From Thioalkalivibrio sp. HK1 (GTDB taxonomy: Bacteria > Pseudomonadota > Gammaproteobacteria > HK1), in NCBI GenBank assembly GCA_000583135.1, contig JFBG01000012.1, positions 1 to 64,000 on the forward strand: a stretch of 64,000 nucleotides of DNA, given 5' to 3'. Positions 37,508 through 46,292 of the stretch are shown here, piece by piece. Each line of letters begins with the position of its first letter. Positions within the stretch are counted from its first letter, which is position 1. A program made the position numbers and the translations under genes. Below the pieces are notes generated by a model. That model saw only the letters and a program-made list of their open reading frames with translations, searched no databases and was not told the origin of the DNA.

Positions 37508-38319
37508 ACAGGATCGACGGAAAAATCGCCATCGTCACCGGAGCCACGCAAGGACTCGGAGCCGCCGTCGCCCGGGCCTTCGCCGAAGCCGGGGCGCAAG
37601 GGATCGTCATCGTCGGGCGAGGGTTCGAGAAAGGAATCAAGGTGGCCGAGGGCATCGAATCGGCCACCGGGGTGCCGGTCGAAACGATCAAGGCGGACTT
37701 GGGCCGGATGGAGGATGTGCAAACCATCGTGCCGAAAACCGAGTCCCGCTTCGGCAGGGTCGATATTTTGGTGAACTGCGCCGCGCTCACCGATCGGGGC
37801 AATATTCTCGATACCTCGCAAGCGCTCTTCGACACCATCTTCGCCGTCAATGTCAGGGCTCCTTTTTTCTTGATGCAAGACAGCGCCAAATCGATGATCG
37901 CCAAGGGCATCGAGGGTGCGATCGTCAATATCGGCTCGACTTCGGCTCTGGCGGGGCAACCATTCCTCTCCCCCTACTCCACTTCGAAGGGGGCGTTGGC
38001 GACGCTTACGCGAAATACCGGCTTTGCCTTGATGCGCAATCGGATCCGGGTCAACCAACTGAATATCGGATGGATGAACTCGGATCACGAACGCAAACTC
38101 CAAGCCGAGGAATCGGGGGATCCGGATTTCATCGACAAAGAAGCCGCCAAAACACCCTTCGGACGCCTTTTGGATCCCGCCGAGGTAGCCCGAGCCGTCC
38201 TTTGGGTGGCATCCGGCGATAGCGGGATGATGACCGGATCCGTGATCCAGTTCGATCAGTCGGTCTGGGGGGGTTATGACGGACAGCCTCCTGCGCCTGC
38301 CAATCCCTTGCGCGAATGA
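37504..38319 (+). CDS. Short-chain dehydrogenase/reductase in inositol cluster
   Basis: A 271-residue SDR. The cofactor site is TGATQGLGAAVA (residues 11-22), the NAG-like element is NCAALTDRG, and catalytic residues are in NIGSTSALAG and YSTSKGA. Coupled to iolE by a 4-base overlap and followed 12 bases on by a sugar ABC ATPase, so it is co-transcribed with an importer. Substrate likely a polyol or its ketone, on context only. Confidence 0.85.
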   Translation: MNRIDGKIAIVTGATQGLGAAVARAFAEAGAQGIVIVGRGFEKGIKVAEGIESATGVPVETIKADLGRMEDVQTIVPKTESRFGRVDILVNCAALTDRGNILDTSQALFDTIFAVNVRAPFFLMQDSAKSMIAKGIEGAIVNIGSTSALAGQPFLSPYSTSKGALATLTRNTGFALMRNRIRVNQLNIGWMNSDHERKLQAEESGDPDFIDKEAAKTPFGRLLDPAEVARAVLWVASGDSGMMTGSVIQFDQSVWGGYDGQPPAPANPLRE

Positions 38320-38331
38320 GGAGATGGCGGA

Positions 38332-39072
38332 TTGAGCCTGCTCGAGCTCGTCGGCATCACGAAATCCTTCGGCGCGATCCATGCGCTGGAGGGGGTCGAT
38401 CTCGAGGTCGAGGCGGGCGAGGTGGTCGGCTTGATGGGGGATAACGGCGCCGGAAAATCGACCTTGATGAAGATCGTCGCCGGGAACTTCCTTCCGACCG
38501 AGGGCACCATCCGCATCGAGGGCCGCGAGGTCGAATTTCAAAAGCCGGTCGATGCCCGCATGGCCGGGATCGAGATCGTCTACCAAGATTTGGCCTTGTG
38601 CGACAACCTCTCGGCGGCGGCCAATGTCTTTTTGGGGCGAGAGGAGAAAAAAAGGATCGGTCCCTTCGCCTTCATCGATCACAAATCGATCTTCGACCGC
38701 GCCGCGAAGATCTTCGCCGAGCTGAAATCCGAAACCCGCCCGCGAGATCTGGTGCGCCAGATGTCGGGGGGGCAGCGCCAAGCGGTGGCCATCGCCCGCA
38801 CTCGGCTCAGCGATCCCAAGTTGGTCTTGATGGACGAACCGACGGCGGCCATTTCGGTAAGACAGGTCGCGGAAGTTCTGGCGTTGATCAAGCGACTCGG
38901 GGATAGCGGACATGCCGTCATCTTGGTGAGCCACCGCATGCCGGATGTCTTCGAGGTCTGCGATCGAGTCGCGGTCTTGCGAAGAGGCCTCAAGGTGGCG
39001 GACAAATCCATCGCCGAAACCAGCCCCGAGGAAGTGACCGGTCTCATCACGGGGGCGATCGAAGCCGCATGA
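38332..39072 (+). CDS. iatA: Sugar/inositol ABC transporter ATP-binding protein
   Basis: A single-domain ATPase of 246 residues. Walker A GDNGAGKST, signature QMSGGQRQAVAIAR, Walker B LVLMDEPTAAI and H-loop VSHR are all present. It resembles one half of RbsA and the IatA ATPase of alphaproteobacterial inositol importers. Translation starts at TTG 38332, with GAGGAG upstream overlapping the SDR stop. It overlaps the permease gene by ATGA. The inositol assignment rests on the neighbouring iolE and iolD. Confidence 0.8.
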   Translation: MSLLELVGITKSFGAIHALEGVDLEVEAGEVVGLMGDNGAGKSTLMKIVAGNFLPTEGTIRIEGREVEFQKPVDARMAGIEIVYQDLALCDNLSAAANVFLGREEKKRIGPFAFIDHKSIFDRAAKIFAELKSETRPRDLVRQMSGGQRQAVAIARTRLSDPKLVLMDEPTAAISVRQVAEVLALIKRLGDSGHAVILVSHRMPDVFEVCDRVAVLRRGLKVADKSIAETSPEEVTGLITGAIEAA

Positions 39073-40091
39073 AACAACCTGCCAAAAACCCGGACTTGCA
39101 CGCCGAGATCGACGAGAGCATCGCGCTCAGGCAAGAAGTGACCGGCTTCGGCAGTCTGCTTCGGGCCCAGCCCTTTTGGGTTTTCCTGGCGATCCTCGCC
39201 ATCGGCGTGGTCATGACCTTCGTCTCCGACGCCTTCATGACCGAACGCAATCTATTCAATATCACCCGCAATTTCGCCTTCTTCGGCATCATGGCGCTGG
39301 GGATGTCGGCGGTGATCTGCACTGCGGGGATCGATCTGAGCGTCGGCTCGCTGCTCGGCCTATGCGCCATCACGCTGGGACTGACGATGCAGTCCGGCTT
39401 GGGCATCGAGATGGGCTTTCTCGTGTGCATGGCAACGGCGGCGATCGTCGGCTTCATCAACGGTTTCTTGATCGCCTACCTCAAGATGGCGCCTTTCGTG
39501 GTGACCTTGGGGATGCTCGCGATGGCGCGCTCCATCGCGATGGTGCTCTCGAACAACAAGATGATCTACGACTTCGGCCCGGATACGGATCTCTTCGAAT
39601 GGATCGGGGGCGAAAGCGTCTTGGGGGTTCCGAACGTGGTCTGGGTGTTGATCGTCATGACCGCGATCTTCTGGATCGTCTGGAGGCATACGACATGGGG
39701 CCGTTGGGTCATCGCCATCGGCGGCAACGCCGAGGCCGCGAAACTATCGGGCATCCCCGTCGAGCGGATGATCGTCTCGGTCTATATGGTCTGCTCGATG
39801 TGCACCGGACTGGCGGCCTTCATGTTCATCGGCTACACCGGCTCGGCGACCAACGGCATGGGAGTCACTTACGAACTGACGGTGATCGCAGCCTCGGTGA
39901 TCGGAGGGGCGAATCTGATGGGCGGAGTCGTCTACGCCCTCGGGGCGCCGATCGGGGCGGCCTTGATGGAGCTCATCAGAAATTCCCTGCTCTTGGCCGG
40001 CATCCCCGCGCTGTGGCAACAATTTTTCGTCGGACTGTTCCTGATCCTTGCGGTGCTTTTGGAACAGATCCGCAATCGCGGCGGGAAATGA
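39069..40091 (+). CDS. iatP: Sugar/inositol ABC transporter permease (RbsC family)
   Basis: A 340-residue inner-membrane permease with eight to ten predicted segments. The family block FGIMALGMSAVICTAGIDLSVGSLLG and the loop VIGGANLMGGVVYALGAPIGA are diagnostic of the ribose/inositol type permeases. It has a charged cytoplasmic leader of about 35 residues. It works with the ATPase that overlaps it and the binding protein 38 bases downstream. Confidence 0.87.
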   Translation: MKQPAKNPDLHAEIDESIALRQEVTGFGSLLRAQPFWVFLAILAIGVVMTFVSDAFMTERNLFNITRNFAFFGIMALGMSAVICTAGIDLSVGSLLGLCAITLGLTMQSGLGIEMGFLVCMATAAIVGFINGFLIAYLKMAPFVVTLGMLAMARSIAMVLSNNKMIYDFGPDTDLFEWIGGESVLGVPNVVWVLIVMTAIFWIVWRHTTWGRWVIAIGGNAEAAKLSGIPVERMIVSVYMVCSMCTGLAAFMFIGYTGSATNGMGVTYELTVIAASVIGGANLMGGVVYALGAPIGAALMELIRNSLLLAGIPALWQQFFVGLFLILAVLLEQIRNRGGK

Positions 40092-40129
40092 TCCGCCATA
40101 CAAACCATTGACCCGAGAGGAATTCCTCG

Positions 40130-41116
40130 ATGAAAAAACTTCTTGCATCCACCTTGGCCACCGCCTTGCTGCTCCCGGCGGCGGCATCTGCGGATTACAC
40201 CTTCGCGCTGGTCCCCAAGGCCATGAACAACCCCTTCTTCGACTTGGCCCGGGACGGTTGCTACAAAGCGCAAAAAGAGCTGGACGACGTCACTTGCGAG
40301 TACATCGGCCCCGGCGAGCATACCGAGCTCGAGCAGATCCAAATCGTCCAGGATCTCATCACCAAAGGGGTCGACGGAATCGCCGTGGCTCCTTCGAACG
40401 CCCCGGCCATGGCCAAGGCGCTCAGGGCCGCCGTCGATGCCGGGATCCCGGTCATGACTTGGGATTCCGATCTCTTGGATCGGGATAAGTCGCTTCGCAC
40501 GACTTATGTCGGCACCAACAACTACGATATCGGCGTCAACCTCGCCAAACTCGCTCAAGCCCGCCATCCGAGCGGCGGCAGCGTCTGCCTGCAGACCGGG
40601 GGAGCGGCGGCCGCCAATCACAACGAACGCCTCAAGGGGATTCGCGACACGCTGGCGGGAAAGGATACCGGGACACCTCCGGGCACCGCGCTGGCCGGTG
40701 AAAACGGTTGGACCGAGATATCGGGCTGTCCGCTGATCACCAACGACGACGGCAATGTCGCGGTTCAAGGCATGAGCGATATCCTGGCCGCCAACCCGAA
40801 TCTGACGGCCTTCATCTCCACCGGGGCTTTCACCCAGTGGTTCGACAACGCCTACCGCCAGGCGGCCAAGCCCTACAAAGCCAAACTGGACGACGGCTCG
40901 CTCTCGATCCTCGTCGCCGATACCCTGCCGATGCAGATCGAACAGACCAAAGATGGATTGGGTAATGGGCTCGTCGGTCAGCGTCCCTTCGAGATGGGCT
41001 ACAAGGCGATGTACGTTCTCAAAGAAATCGCCCAAGGCAAATCGGTGGACGATCCGATCTACACCGGCTTGGATGTTTGCGACAACGACAATATCGATAA
41101 CTGTCTCGCAAACTGA
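40130..41116 (+). CDS. ibpA: Sugar/inositol ABC transporter periplasmic binding protein
   Basis: A 328-residue ribose-binding-type periplasmic receptor. Signal peptide MKKLLASTLATALLLPAAASA. The mature protein starts YTFALVPKAMNNPFF, a pattern typical of inositol/ribose receptors, and has four cysteines or more, including the C-terminal LDVCDNDNIDNC. GAGAGGAA lies upstream of ATG 40130. It is the last gene before the strong terminator at 41161. The ligand may be myo-inositol or a derivative. Confidence 0.8.
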   Translation: MKKLLASTLATALLLPAAASADYTFALVPKAMNNPFFDLARDGCYKAQKELDDVTCEYIGPGEHTELEQIQIVQDLITKGVDGIAVAPSNAPAMAKALRAAVDAGIPVMTWDSDLLDRDKSLRTTYVGTNNYDIGVNLAKLAQARHPSGGSVCLQTGGAAAANHNERLKGIRDTLAGKDTGTPPGTALAGENGWTEISGCPLITNDDGNVAVQGMSDILAANPNLTAFISTGAFTQWFDNAYRQAAKPYKAKLDDGSLSILVADTLPMQIEQTKDGLGNGLVGQRPFEMGYKAMYVLKEIAQGKSVDDPIYTGLDVCDNDNIDNCLAN

Positions 41117-41160
41117 ACAAAAGCCGAAAAGCGATATCGCGCCGAGATATCGCGCCAATC

Positions 41161-41193
41161 GCCCGCCCTCGTATCTGCGAGGGCGGGCTTTTT
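41161..41193 (+). terminator. Rho-independent terminator of the inositol/ABC operon
   Basis: GCCCGCCCTCG (41161-41171) pairs with CGAGGGCGGGC (41178-41188) around a 6-base loop and is followed by five Ts. It lies 44 bases after the binding-protein stop. The rest of the gap to paaI (to 41437) has no recognisable gene. Confidence 0.93.
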
Positions 41194-41437
41194 CATATTC
41201 ATCTTTATGCCCCTGCCCACAATCACCCGGACTTCGCCGGCGATCGCAGGTGAAACCCTCGAGGCTCGAGGACGTCGGCCAGACCTTCGATAATCTCTCA
41301 TGAATTCCTTAAGATATCGAAAGGGCGGATCGATCCATCCACTCTCGGGGGCTCTTGGACCCAAGCCCTGCAAGAAGCGCCTTTGAAAGCAGCGTCGGAT
41401 TCGAAAGGAAGCACAATCGACAAGAGCGAGGGATTCG

Positions 41438-41884
41438 ATGACCCCGAAGGAGCGAGCCCGGCGATCGGCCGAGGCGATCTTGGAAAACGATACCGTTTGC
41501 CGCTGGTTCGGCATCGATCTGATCGAGGTCGACGAGGGACAAGCGGTGGTCGAAATGAAGATCGAGCCCCATCACTGCAACGGGCACGGTCTTTGCCACG
41601 GAGGCGTGATCTTCACCCTCGCCGACAGTGCCTTTCAGTTCGCCTGCAATAGCCGCAACGAATCGACACTGGCCCAGCATAATGTCATCAGCTATATCCA
41701 TTTTGCCCATGCAGGCGATATATTGCGGGCCACGGCGCGCGAAGTCTCGGCCAAAGGACGCAACGGGATTTTCGACGTGAACGTCAACGCCGGGTCGGGA
41801 ACGATGATCGCCCAGATGCGCGGCATGAGTTTCACGCTCGGACGGGCGCTTTTCGACGAATCGACTCCGAAGGAGGAATCGTGA
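41438..41884 (+). CDS. paaI: Phenylacetate pathway hotdog thioesterase (PaaI)
   Basis: A 148-residue hotdog-fold acyl-CoA thioesterase that removes stalled CoA esters in phenylacetate breakdown. The catalytic block is GLCHGGVIFTLADSAFQFACN, with the family His-Gly-Gly and acidic residue. GAGGG precedes ATG 41438. Its stop overlaps the ligase start (GTGA), so the two are coupled. Confidence 0.9.
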   Translation: MTPKERARRSAEAILENDTVCRWFGIDLIEVDEGQAVVEMKIEPHHCNGHGLCHGGVIFTLADSAFQFACNSRNESTLAQHNVISYIHFAHAGDILRATAREVSAKGRNGIFDVNVNAGSGTMIAQMRGMSFTLGRALFDESTPKEES

Positions 41885-43203
41885 GGGATATCGCCCCCGC
41901 AAAATCCGAACTCGAGCCTATCGAGAACGCTTCCGTCGACGAACTTCGATCGCTGCAAAGCGAGCGATTGAAGCGGGCGTTGCATTACGCATTCGAAAAC
42001 TCGCCCTTTTATAAAAAGCGCTTCGAAGAGGCGCAAGTCCACCCCGACGATCTCGTGAACTTGGACGATCTGGCGCTCTTTCCCTTTACGGTGAAGGAGG
42101 ATCTACGCCGCAGCTATCCCTTGGGGATGTTGGCGACGGATCGTTCGCGCACGGTCCGATTGCATAGTTCGTCGGGGACCACCGGCAAGCCCACGATCAT
42201 GGCCTATACCCGAGGCGATATCGATCTGTGGGCGAATCTGATCGTGCGTTGCCTGCGGGCCGCCGGTGTACGCCCCGGAGATCTGGTGCATAACAGCTAC
42301 GGCTACGGCCTGTTCACCGGGGGGCTCGGAGTCCATTACGGAATCGAGCGCCTCGGGGCCTGTGTGGTACCCATCGGCGGCGGGCAAACAGCGAAGCAGA
42401 TCACGTTGATCACGGATCTAAAGCCCAAGGCGATCATGGTCACCCCTTCCTATCTGCTCAATATCCTGGAAGTGTTGAGGGAAAACGGGCATGATCCCGA
42501 AGCGCTCTCGTTGGAAGTCGGGATCCTCGGCGCCGAGCCTTGGACCGCCAAGATGCGCCGCGAAATCGAAGGCGCCTTCGACATGCACGCCCTCGATATC
42601 TATGGTCTAAGCGAAATCATCGGCCCCGGGGTCGGCAGCGAATGCGTGGAAACCAAGGATGGATCGCATCTTTGGGAGGATCACTTCTACCCCGAAATCA
42701 TCGACCCCGAAACCGGCAAGGTCTTGCCCGACGGCCAAGAAGGGGAGCTGGTATTCACCACGCTCACCAAGGAAGCCATGCCGGTCGTGCGCTACCGGAC
42801 CCGTGATATCACCCGCCTCCTGCCCGGAACCGCTCGCCCGATGCGACGCATCGAGAGGGTCACCGGGCGCAGCGACGACATGATGATCCTGCGCGGGGTC
42901 AATGTCTATCCCTCGCAAATCGAAGAGCAGGTATTGACGGTCGAAGGCTTGGCGCCGCACTTCCAGATCGAGCGCTTCGTCGAGGGGCGTATGGATGGGA
43001 TGCGGGTCTGCGTGGAGCCCGATCCGGCCATCGGTCAAGGCGCGGTCAAGGCCTCGCCCGCCTCCGATCCGGCGACGATCTTGAAGCGCCGCATCAAGGA
43101 GATGATCGGCATCAATGTGGAAATACGGCTCGGCGAGGTCGGCTCGGTGCCGAGATCGCAAGGCAAAGCGGTTCGCGTGGTCGACTTGCGCGAAAAGAAA
43201 TGA
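41881..43203 (+). CDS. paaK: Phenylacetate-CoA ligase (PaaK)
   Basis: A 440-residue AMP-forming ligase that makes phenylacetyl-CoA. The ATP-binding signature is HSSSGTTGKPT, followed by DIYGLSEIIGPGVG and the C-terminal RITRLLPGTARPMRRIERVTGRSDDMMILRG-type hinge, here read as a conserved PaaK block. The start is GTG 41881 overlapping paaI. The gene is convergent with paaABCDE, whose last gene ends 88 bases away. Confidence 0.92.
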   Translation: MRDIAPAKSELEPIENASVDELRSLQSERLKRALHYAFENSPFYKKRFEEAQVHPDDLVNLDDLALFPFTVKEDLRRSYPLGMLATDRSRTVRLHSSSGTTGKPTIMAYTRGDIDLWANLIVRCLRAAGVRPGDLVHNSYGYGLFTGGLGVHYGIERLGACVVPIGGGQTAKQITLITDLKPKAIMVTPSYLLNILEVLRENGHDPEALSLEVGILGAEPWTAKMRREIEGAFDMHALDIYGLSEIIGPGVGSECVETKDGSHLWEDHFYPEIIDPETGKVLPDGQEGELVFTTLTKEAMPVVRYRTRDITRLLPGTARPMRRIERVTGRSDDMMILRGVNVYPSQIEEQVLTVEGLAPHFQIERFVEGRMDGMRVCVEPDPAIGQGAVKASPASDPATILKRRIKEMIGINVEIRLGEVGSVPRSQGKAVRVVDLREKK

Positions 43204-43234
43204 TCCCGCATAGGGCTACTTGGCAAAGAACGAT

Positions 43235-43268
43235 CTCGCAAAGAGAACGACCCCGCAAAGAGAACGCC
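43235..43268. repeat. 17-base tandem repeat between paaK and paaE
   Basis: CTCGCAAAGAGAACGAC is followed directly by CCCGCAAAGAGAACGCC, with a weaker copy (TTGGCAAAGAACGAT) before them. The repeat sits in the 88-base gap between the convergent paaK and paaE genes. No hairpin is formed. Confidence 0.6.
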
Positions 43269-43291
43269 GACAAGGCGCCGACCGAAAGCGA

Positions 43292-44371
43292 TCAGTTCTC
43301 GCAGATCACCGCAAGGCGTTCACCGAGCGGGATGGTCTGGCAGGCGAGCACGAAGCCCTGCTCGACCTCGTCATCCTCGAGGGCGTGATTGACCCGCATC
43401 CGTACCTCGCCTTCGACCAAGCGGCATTTACACGTCGAACACACCCCCGCCCGGCAGGCATAGGGCATATCGAGACCTCGCTCCAATGCGGCATCGAGCA
43501 GGGTCTGCCCCTTTGGAATCTCGAAACCGTGCACGACCCCGTCAAGGGTCAGGCTGACCGAGACTCCGGACCTTGCATCGTCGCTCGAGGCCGCAGGTGC
43601 TGCCCGCAAGAGTCCCAAGGGCACAGGACCGCTGCCGGCGACGAAGCGCTCTCGGCGAATACGTTGCCGATCCACGCCTCGATGGGAAAGCGCACCGGCA
43701 ACGAGATCCATCAGCGGCTCGGTGCCGCAAAGATAAATCCGCGTCATCGGCCTCGGGTCGATCAGTCGATCGAAGATGAGATCGCATTTCTCGGCGTCGA
43801 TTCGCCCCCGAGACAGCAGTGCATCCTCCTCGGCATCGCGCAGAATGTGCACGATATTCAACCGCGCCATACAGGTGTTCTTGAGATCGTCGAGCTCCTC
43901 TTTGAACATCACCGTATCGAGGTGGCGGTTGGCGTAGATCAACGTGAATTCCGAGCCCGGCTCCGCCGCCAGGCGGGTCTTGATGATCGATATCACCGGG
44001 GTGATGCCGGAACCGGCGGCGAAGGCCAAATAGCGATGCCGCCCGATGCCGGCTTCGAGCGGCGAATCGAAGCTCCCGGCAGGCTCCATCGCCTCGATGA
44101 TCGTTCCCTCGACGAGGTGCTCGAAGGCCCAAGCCGAAAACACCCCGCTTGGTACGCGCTTGATACCCACTTGCAGCACGCCCTCGTTGCGGCCTGCGCA
44201 AATCGAATAGGAGCGGCGAATCTCGATGCCGTCGAATTCGCGGCGAAAGGTCAGGTATTGGCCTTGGACGAAGGCGAAATCTCCGGGGCCGACCGGGCGC
44301 AGCGTGACCTCCACCGCTTGGCGCGTGATCTTTCTGGCGCGAACGGTCTCAAGCGGATAAAAGCGCGCCAA
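43292..44371 (-). CDS. paaE: Phenylacetyl-CoA epoxidase reductase subunit (PaaE)
   Basis: A 359-residue NADPH:ferredoxin-type reductase that feeds electrons to the PaaABC oxygenase. The FAD-binding motif is RRSYSIC, the NAD(P) domain has AAGSGITPVISII and YLCGTEPLMD, and the C-terminal plant-type 2Fe-2S domain has CRAGVCSTCKC plus a distal Cys in VLACQT. Translation most likely starts at TTG 44371, with GAGGGGG a few bases upstream. It is last in paaABCDE, 115 bases after paaD. Confidence 0.92.
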   Translation of the reverse strand: MARFYPLETVRARKITRQAVEVTLRPVGPGDFAFVQGQYLTFRREFDGIEIRRSYSICAGRNEGVLQVGIKRVPSGVFSAWAFEHLVEGTIIEAMEPAGSFDSPLEAGIGRHRYLAFAAGSGITPVISIIKTRLAAEPGSEFTLIYANRHLDTVMFKEELDDLKNTCMARLNIVHILRDAEEDALLSRGRIDAEKCDLIFDRLIDPRPMTRIYLCGTEPLMDLVAGALSHRGVDRQRIRRERFVAGSGPVPLGLLRAAPAASSDDARSGVSVSLTLDGVVHGFEIPKGQTLLDAALERGLDMPYACRAGVCSTCKCRLVEGEVRMRVNHALEDDEVEQGFVLACQTIPLGERLAVICEN

Positions 44372-44486
44372 GACGAACCCCCTCGATGGTCGATTCGATG
44401 ATCGGAAAAATGGCCGAAGATGTCGGTGGGAAAGTCGTTGAAAAGGGGCTCGATGCGCGTTCGTTCATGATGCACCTCGGATGCCC

Positions 44487-44960
44487 CTAGATGCACTTGA
44501 AATAATCGAAGGGTTCATGGCAGCGCTCGCAGCGCCACAAGGACTTGCAAGGGGTGGATCCGAATTCGCTGATCCTCGTCAATCGCTCGTCGCCGCATTG
44601 CGGGCAGCGCTGCGGGCGACCGGATCGGCTCGAGGGATGCTCCGCCGGCGGGGCGATCCCGCTCTCGGCCAGCTTGATGCGGGCCTTGTCGGAAAGCCAA
44701 TCGCTGGTCCACGGCGGAAAAAGACTGGTGCGAAAACGAATCTTTTGCAGCCCGTGAGAGCGCAGGCAATCCTCGATATCGCGGACGATGGCCCGGTTGG
44801 CGGGGCAGCCGGAATAGGTCGGGGTGATGGCGATTTCCAATCGATCGCCTCGCCACTCGATCTTGCGCACCACCCCGAGATCGATCACCGAAATCGCGGG
44901 GATCTCGGGATCCGGGACCTCCTCCAGCCAATGCCGGATCCGATCGGGATCGGGTTTCAT
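44487..44960 (-). CDS. paaD: Phenylacetyl-CoA epoxidase maturation subunit (PaaD)
   Basis: A 157-residue DUF59/MIP18-type protein with a C-terminal zinc-ribbon-like module. The N-terminal part EEVPDPEIPAISVIDLGVVRKI and TYSGCPANRAI are typical of the family implicated in Fe-S or diiron assembly. The ribbon has CPQCG and CERC near the end, with a further Cys in the last residues FKCI. Start ATG 44960 is one base after the paaC stop. Confidence 0.92.
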   Translation of the reverse strand: MKPDPDRIRHWLEEVPDPEIPAISVIDLGVVRKIEWRGDRLEIAITPTYSGCPANRAIVRDIEDCLRSHGLQKIRFRTSLFPPWTSDWLSDKARIKLAESGIAPPAEHPSSRSGRPQRCPQCGDERLTRISEFGSTPCKSLWRCERCHEPFDYFKCI

Positions 44961-44961
44961 C

Positions 44962-45798
44962 CTACCACTTCGCCTGCGGATAGGCCCGCTGCAACCACTG
45001 CATCTGCGCCAATAGATAACCCAAGGCTTCGCTGTGGCGCAAACCGGATTTACCGCCTCGCTGCCAACTGCCGACCTCGGGGAGGGTCAAGGTGGCGGCT
45101 TCGACGATGCGATCGAGATGCAAGCGATAGGCCACTTCGAGTTTTCGAAGATCGGGGCCGATCCCGGCCCGAAGCATCGCCTCGTCCACGATATCGGCCT
45201 CGAAGAGTTCGCCCGTAAAAGGCCACAGGATATCCAAGGCCCCTTGCATGCGAGCCCGACTGGTCTTCGTACCGTCCCCCAAACGAACCACCAGATCGCT
45301 CGAGCGGGCGAGGTGATACTCGACCTCCTTGATCGCCTTGGCCGCGATATCCGCCACCCGTCGATCGGAAGCGCCTCGCAGGTGATCGAGCAGATGGAAG
45401 TGGAAACCGTCGAAGAGGAATTGGCGCATGAGGGTGCAGCCGAAATCGCCGTTCGGCTGCTCGACCAACAAGGGATTTTTGAACTCGTCGACATCTCGCA
45501 GCATGGCGAGATCGTCGGCACCTCGCCCTTCGCCCTCGATCCGCCCCGCCAGATCCAACCACAGCTGCGCTTGGCCGATGAGATCGAGGGCGGTATTGGC
45601 CAAGGCGATATCCTCTTCGAGCGCCGGGGCATGGCCGCACCATTCACCGAGGCGATGACCCAAAATCAGCGCGCCATCCCCCAATCGACATAGATAATCG
45701 AAAAGCGGATCGTTCGCCGCCCTCCCATCTAAGGTCATTCTCCCAGATTGCCTTGGATCGGATTGCCTTGGATCGGATTGCCTTGGATCGGATTCCAT
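44962..45798 (-). CDS. paaC: Phenylacetyl-CoA epoxidase structural subunit (PaaC)
   Basis: Ferritin-like non-catalytic partner of PaaA in the epoxidase; about 258-278 residues. The domain runs from LFDYLCRLGDGALILGHRLGEW, with the family blocks DEFKNPLLVEQPNGDF and IKEVEYHLARSSD. The ATG at 45798 overlaps the paaB TGA in a TGATG junction and has GGGAG upstream, so it is preferred; this adds a leader with SDPRQ three times, encoded by a 15-base tandem repeat. A second ATG at 45738 would give the usual family length of about 250. The repeat's copy number would alter only the leader. Confidence 0.88.
   Translation of the reverse strand: MESDPRQSDPRQSDPRQSGRMTLDGRAANDPLFDYLCRLGDGALILGHRLGEWCGHAPALEEDIALANTALDLIGQAQLWLDLAGRIEGEGRGADDLAMLRDVDEFKNPLLVEQPNGDFGCTLMRQFLFDGFHFHLLDHLRGASDRRVADIAAKAIKEVEYHLARSSDLVVRLGDGTKTSRARMQGALDILWPFTGELFEADIVDEAMLRAGIGPDLRKLEVAYRLHLDRIVEAATLTLPEVGSWQRGGKSGLRHSEALGYLLAQMQWLQRAYPQAKW
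45750..45794. repeat. 15-base tandem repeat, three perfect copies, in the paaC leader
   Basis: GCCTTGGATCGGATT occurs three times head to tail. Read on the minus strand each copy encodes five in-frame residues (Ser-Asp-Pro-Arg-Gln). It lies between the two possible paaC start codons. Confidence 0.85.
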
Positions 45799-46193
45799 CA
45801 CATCGCTCCCGCCTCGTCGGGGATATCGTAAAAACTCGGATGGCGGTAGATCTTGGTTTCCGAGGAGTCGAAAAAGGCCTCCTTGTCGGCGGGGATCGAT
45901 GCGGTGATCGCGCGGGATTCGACCACCCAGATCGAAACCCCTTCGCGCCTGCGGGTGTAGACATCGCGGGCGTTCTTGAGCGCCATCTGCGCATCGGTGG
46001 CATGCAAGGAGCCGACATGGCGATGGCTCATCCCGTGGCGGCCACGAACGAAAACCTCCCACAGCGGCCACTCGAGACGGCCGGTATCACGGCCCGCATC
46101 GGCGCCGGTGTCGCTCTCGGATTCGGGGGGTTCTCGCACCTCATCGCCTGCGGGCGACTTGCTTTCTCCGGCGGGCAAATCATCATCGAACAC
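45798..46193 (-). CDS. paaB: Phenylacetyl-CoA epoxidase small subunit (PaaB)
   Basis: A 131-residue protein, longer than the usual PaaB of about 95 residues because of an acidic leader of about 40 residues (PESESDTGADAGRD). The core WPLWEVFVRGRHGMSHRHVGSLHA, DAQMALKNARDVYTRR, SIWVVES and KIYRHPSFYD is standard. Start is GTG 46193, with AAGGAGG about 11 bases upstream. It bridges the PaaAC complex. Its stop overlaps paaC. Confidence 0.9.
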   Translation of the reverse strand: MFDDDLPAGESKSPAGDEVREPPESESDTGADAGRDTGRLEWPLWEVFVRGRHGMSHRHVGSLHATDAQMALKNARDVYTRRREGVSIWVVESRAITASIPADKEAFFDSSETKIYRHPSFYDIPDEAGAM

Positions 46194-46292
46194 TGTTACC
46201 GACGCCTCCTTGTGATGATTTTCGTGGTGGATCTTCGGATGGACCCGTCAATGAATCGATAACGAGTGCGCCGGGGAATCACCTTTGCGAAT

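Noticed and set aside
37489-38934. 481-codon minus-strand frame opposite the SDR and ABC ATPase genes
   Set aside because: Both plus-strand genes have diagnostic motifs and overlaps. The long antisense frame results from codon bias.
41194-41437. PaaX or other regulator before paaI
   Set aside because: The gap is too short and has no suitable open frame.
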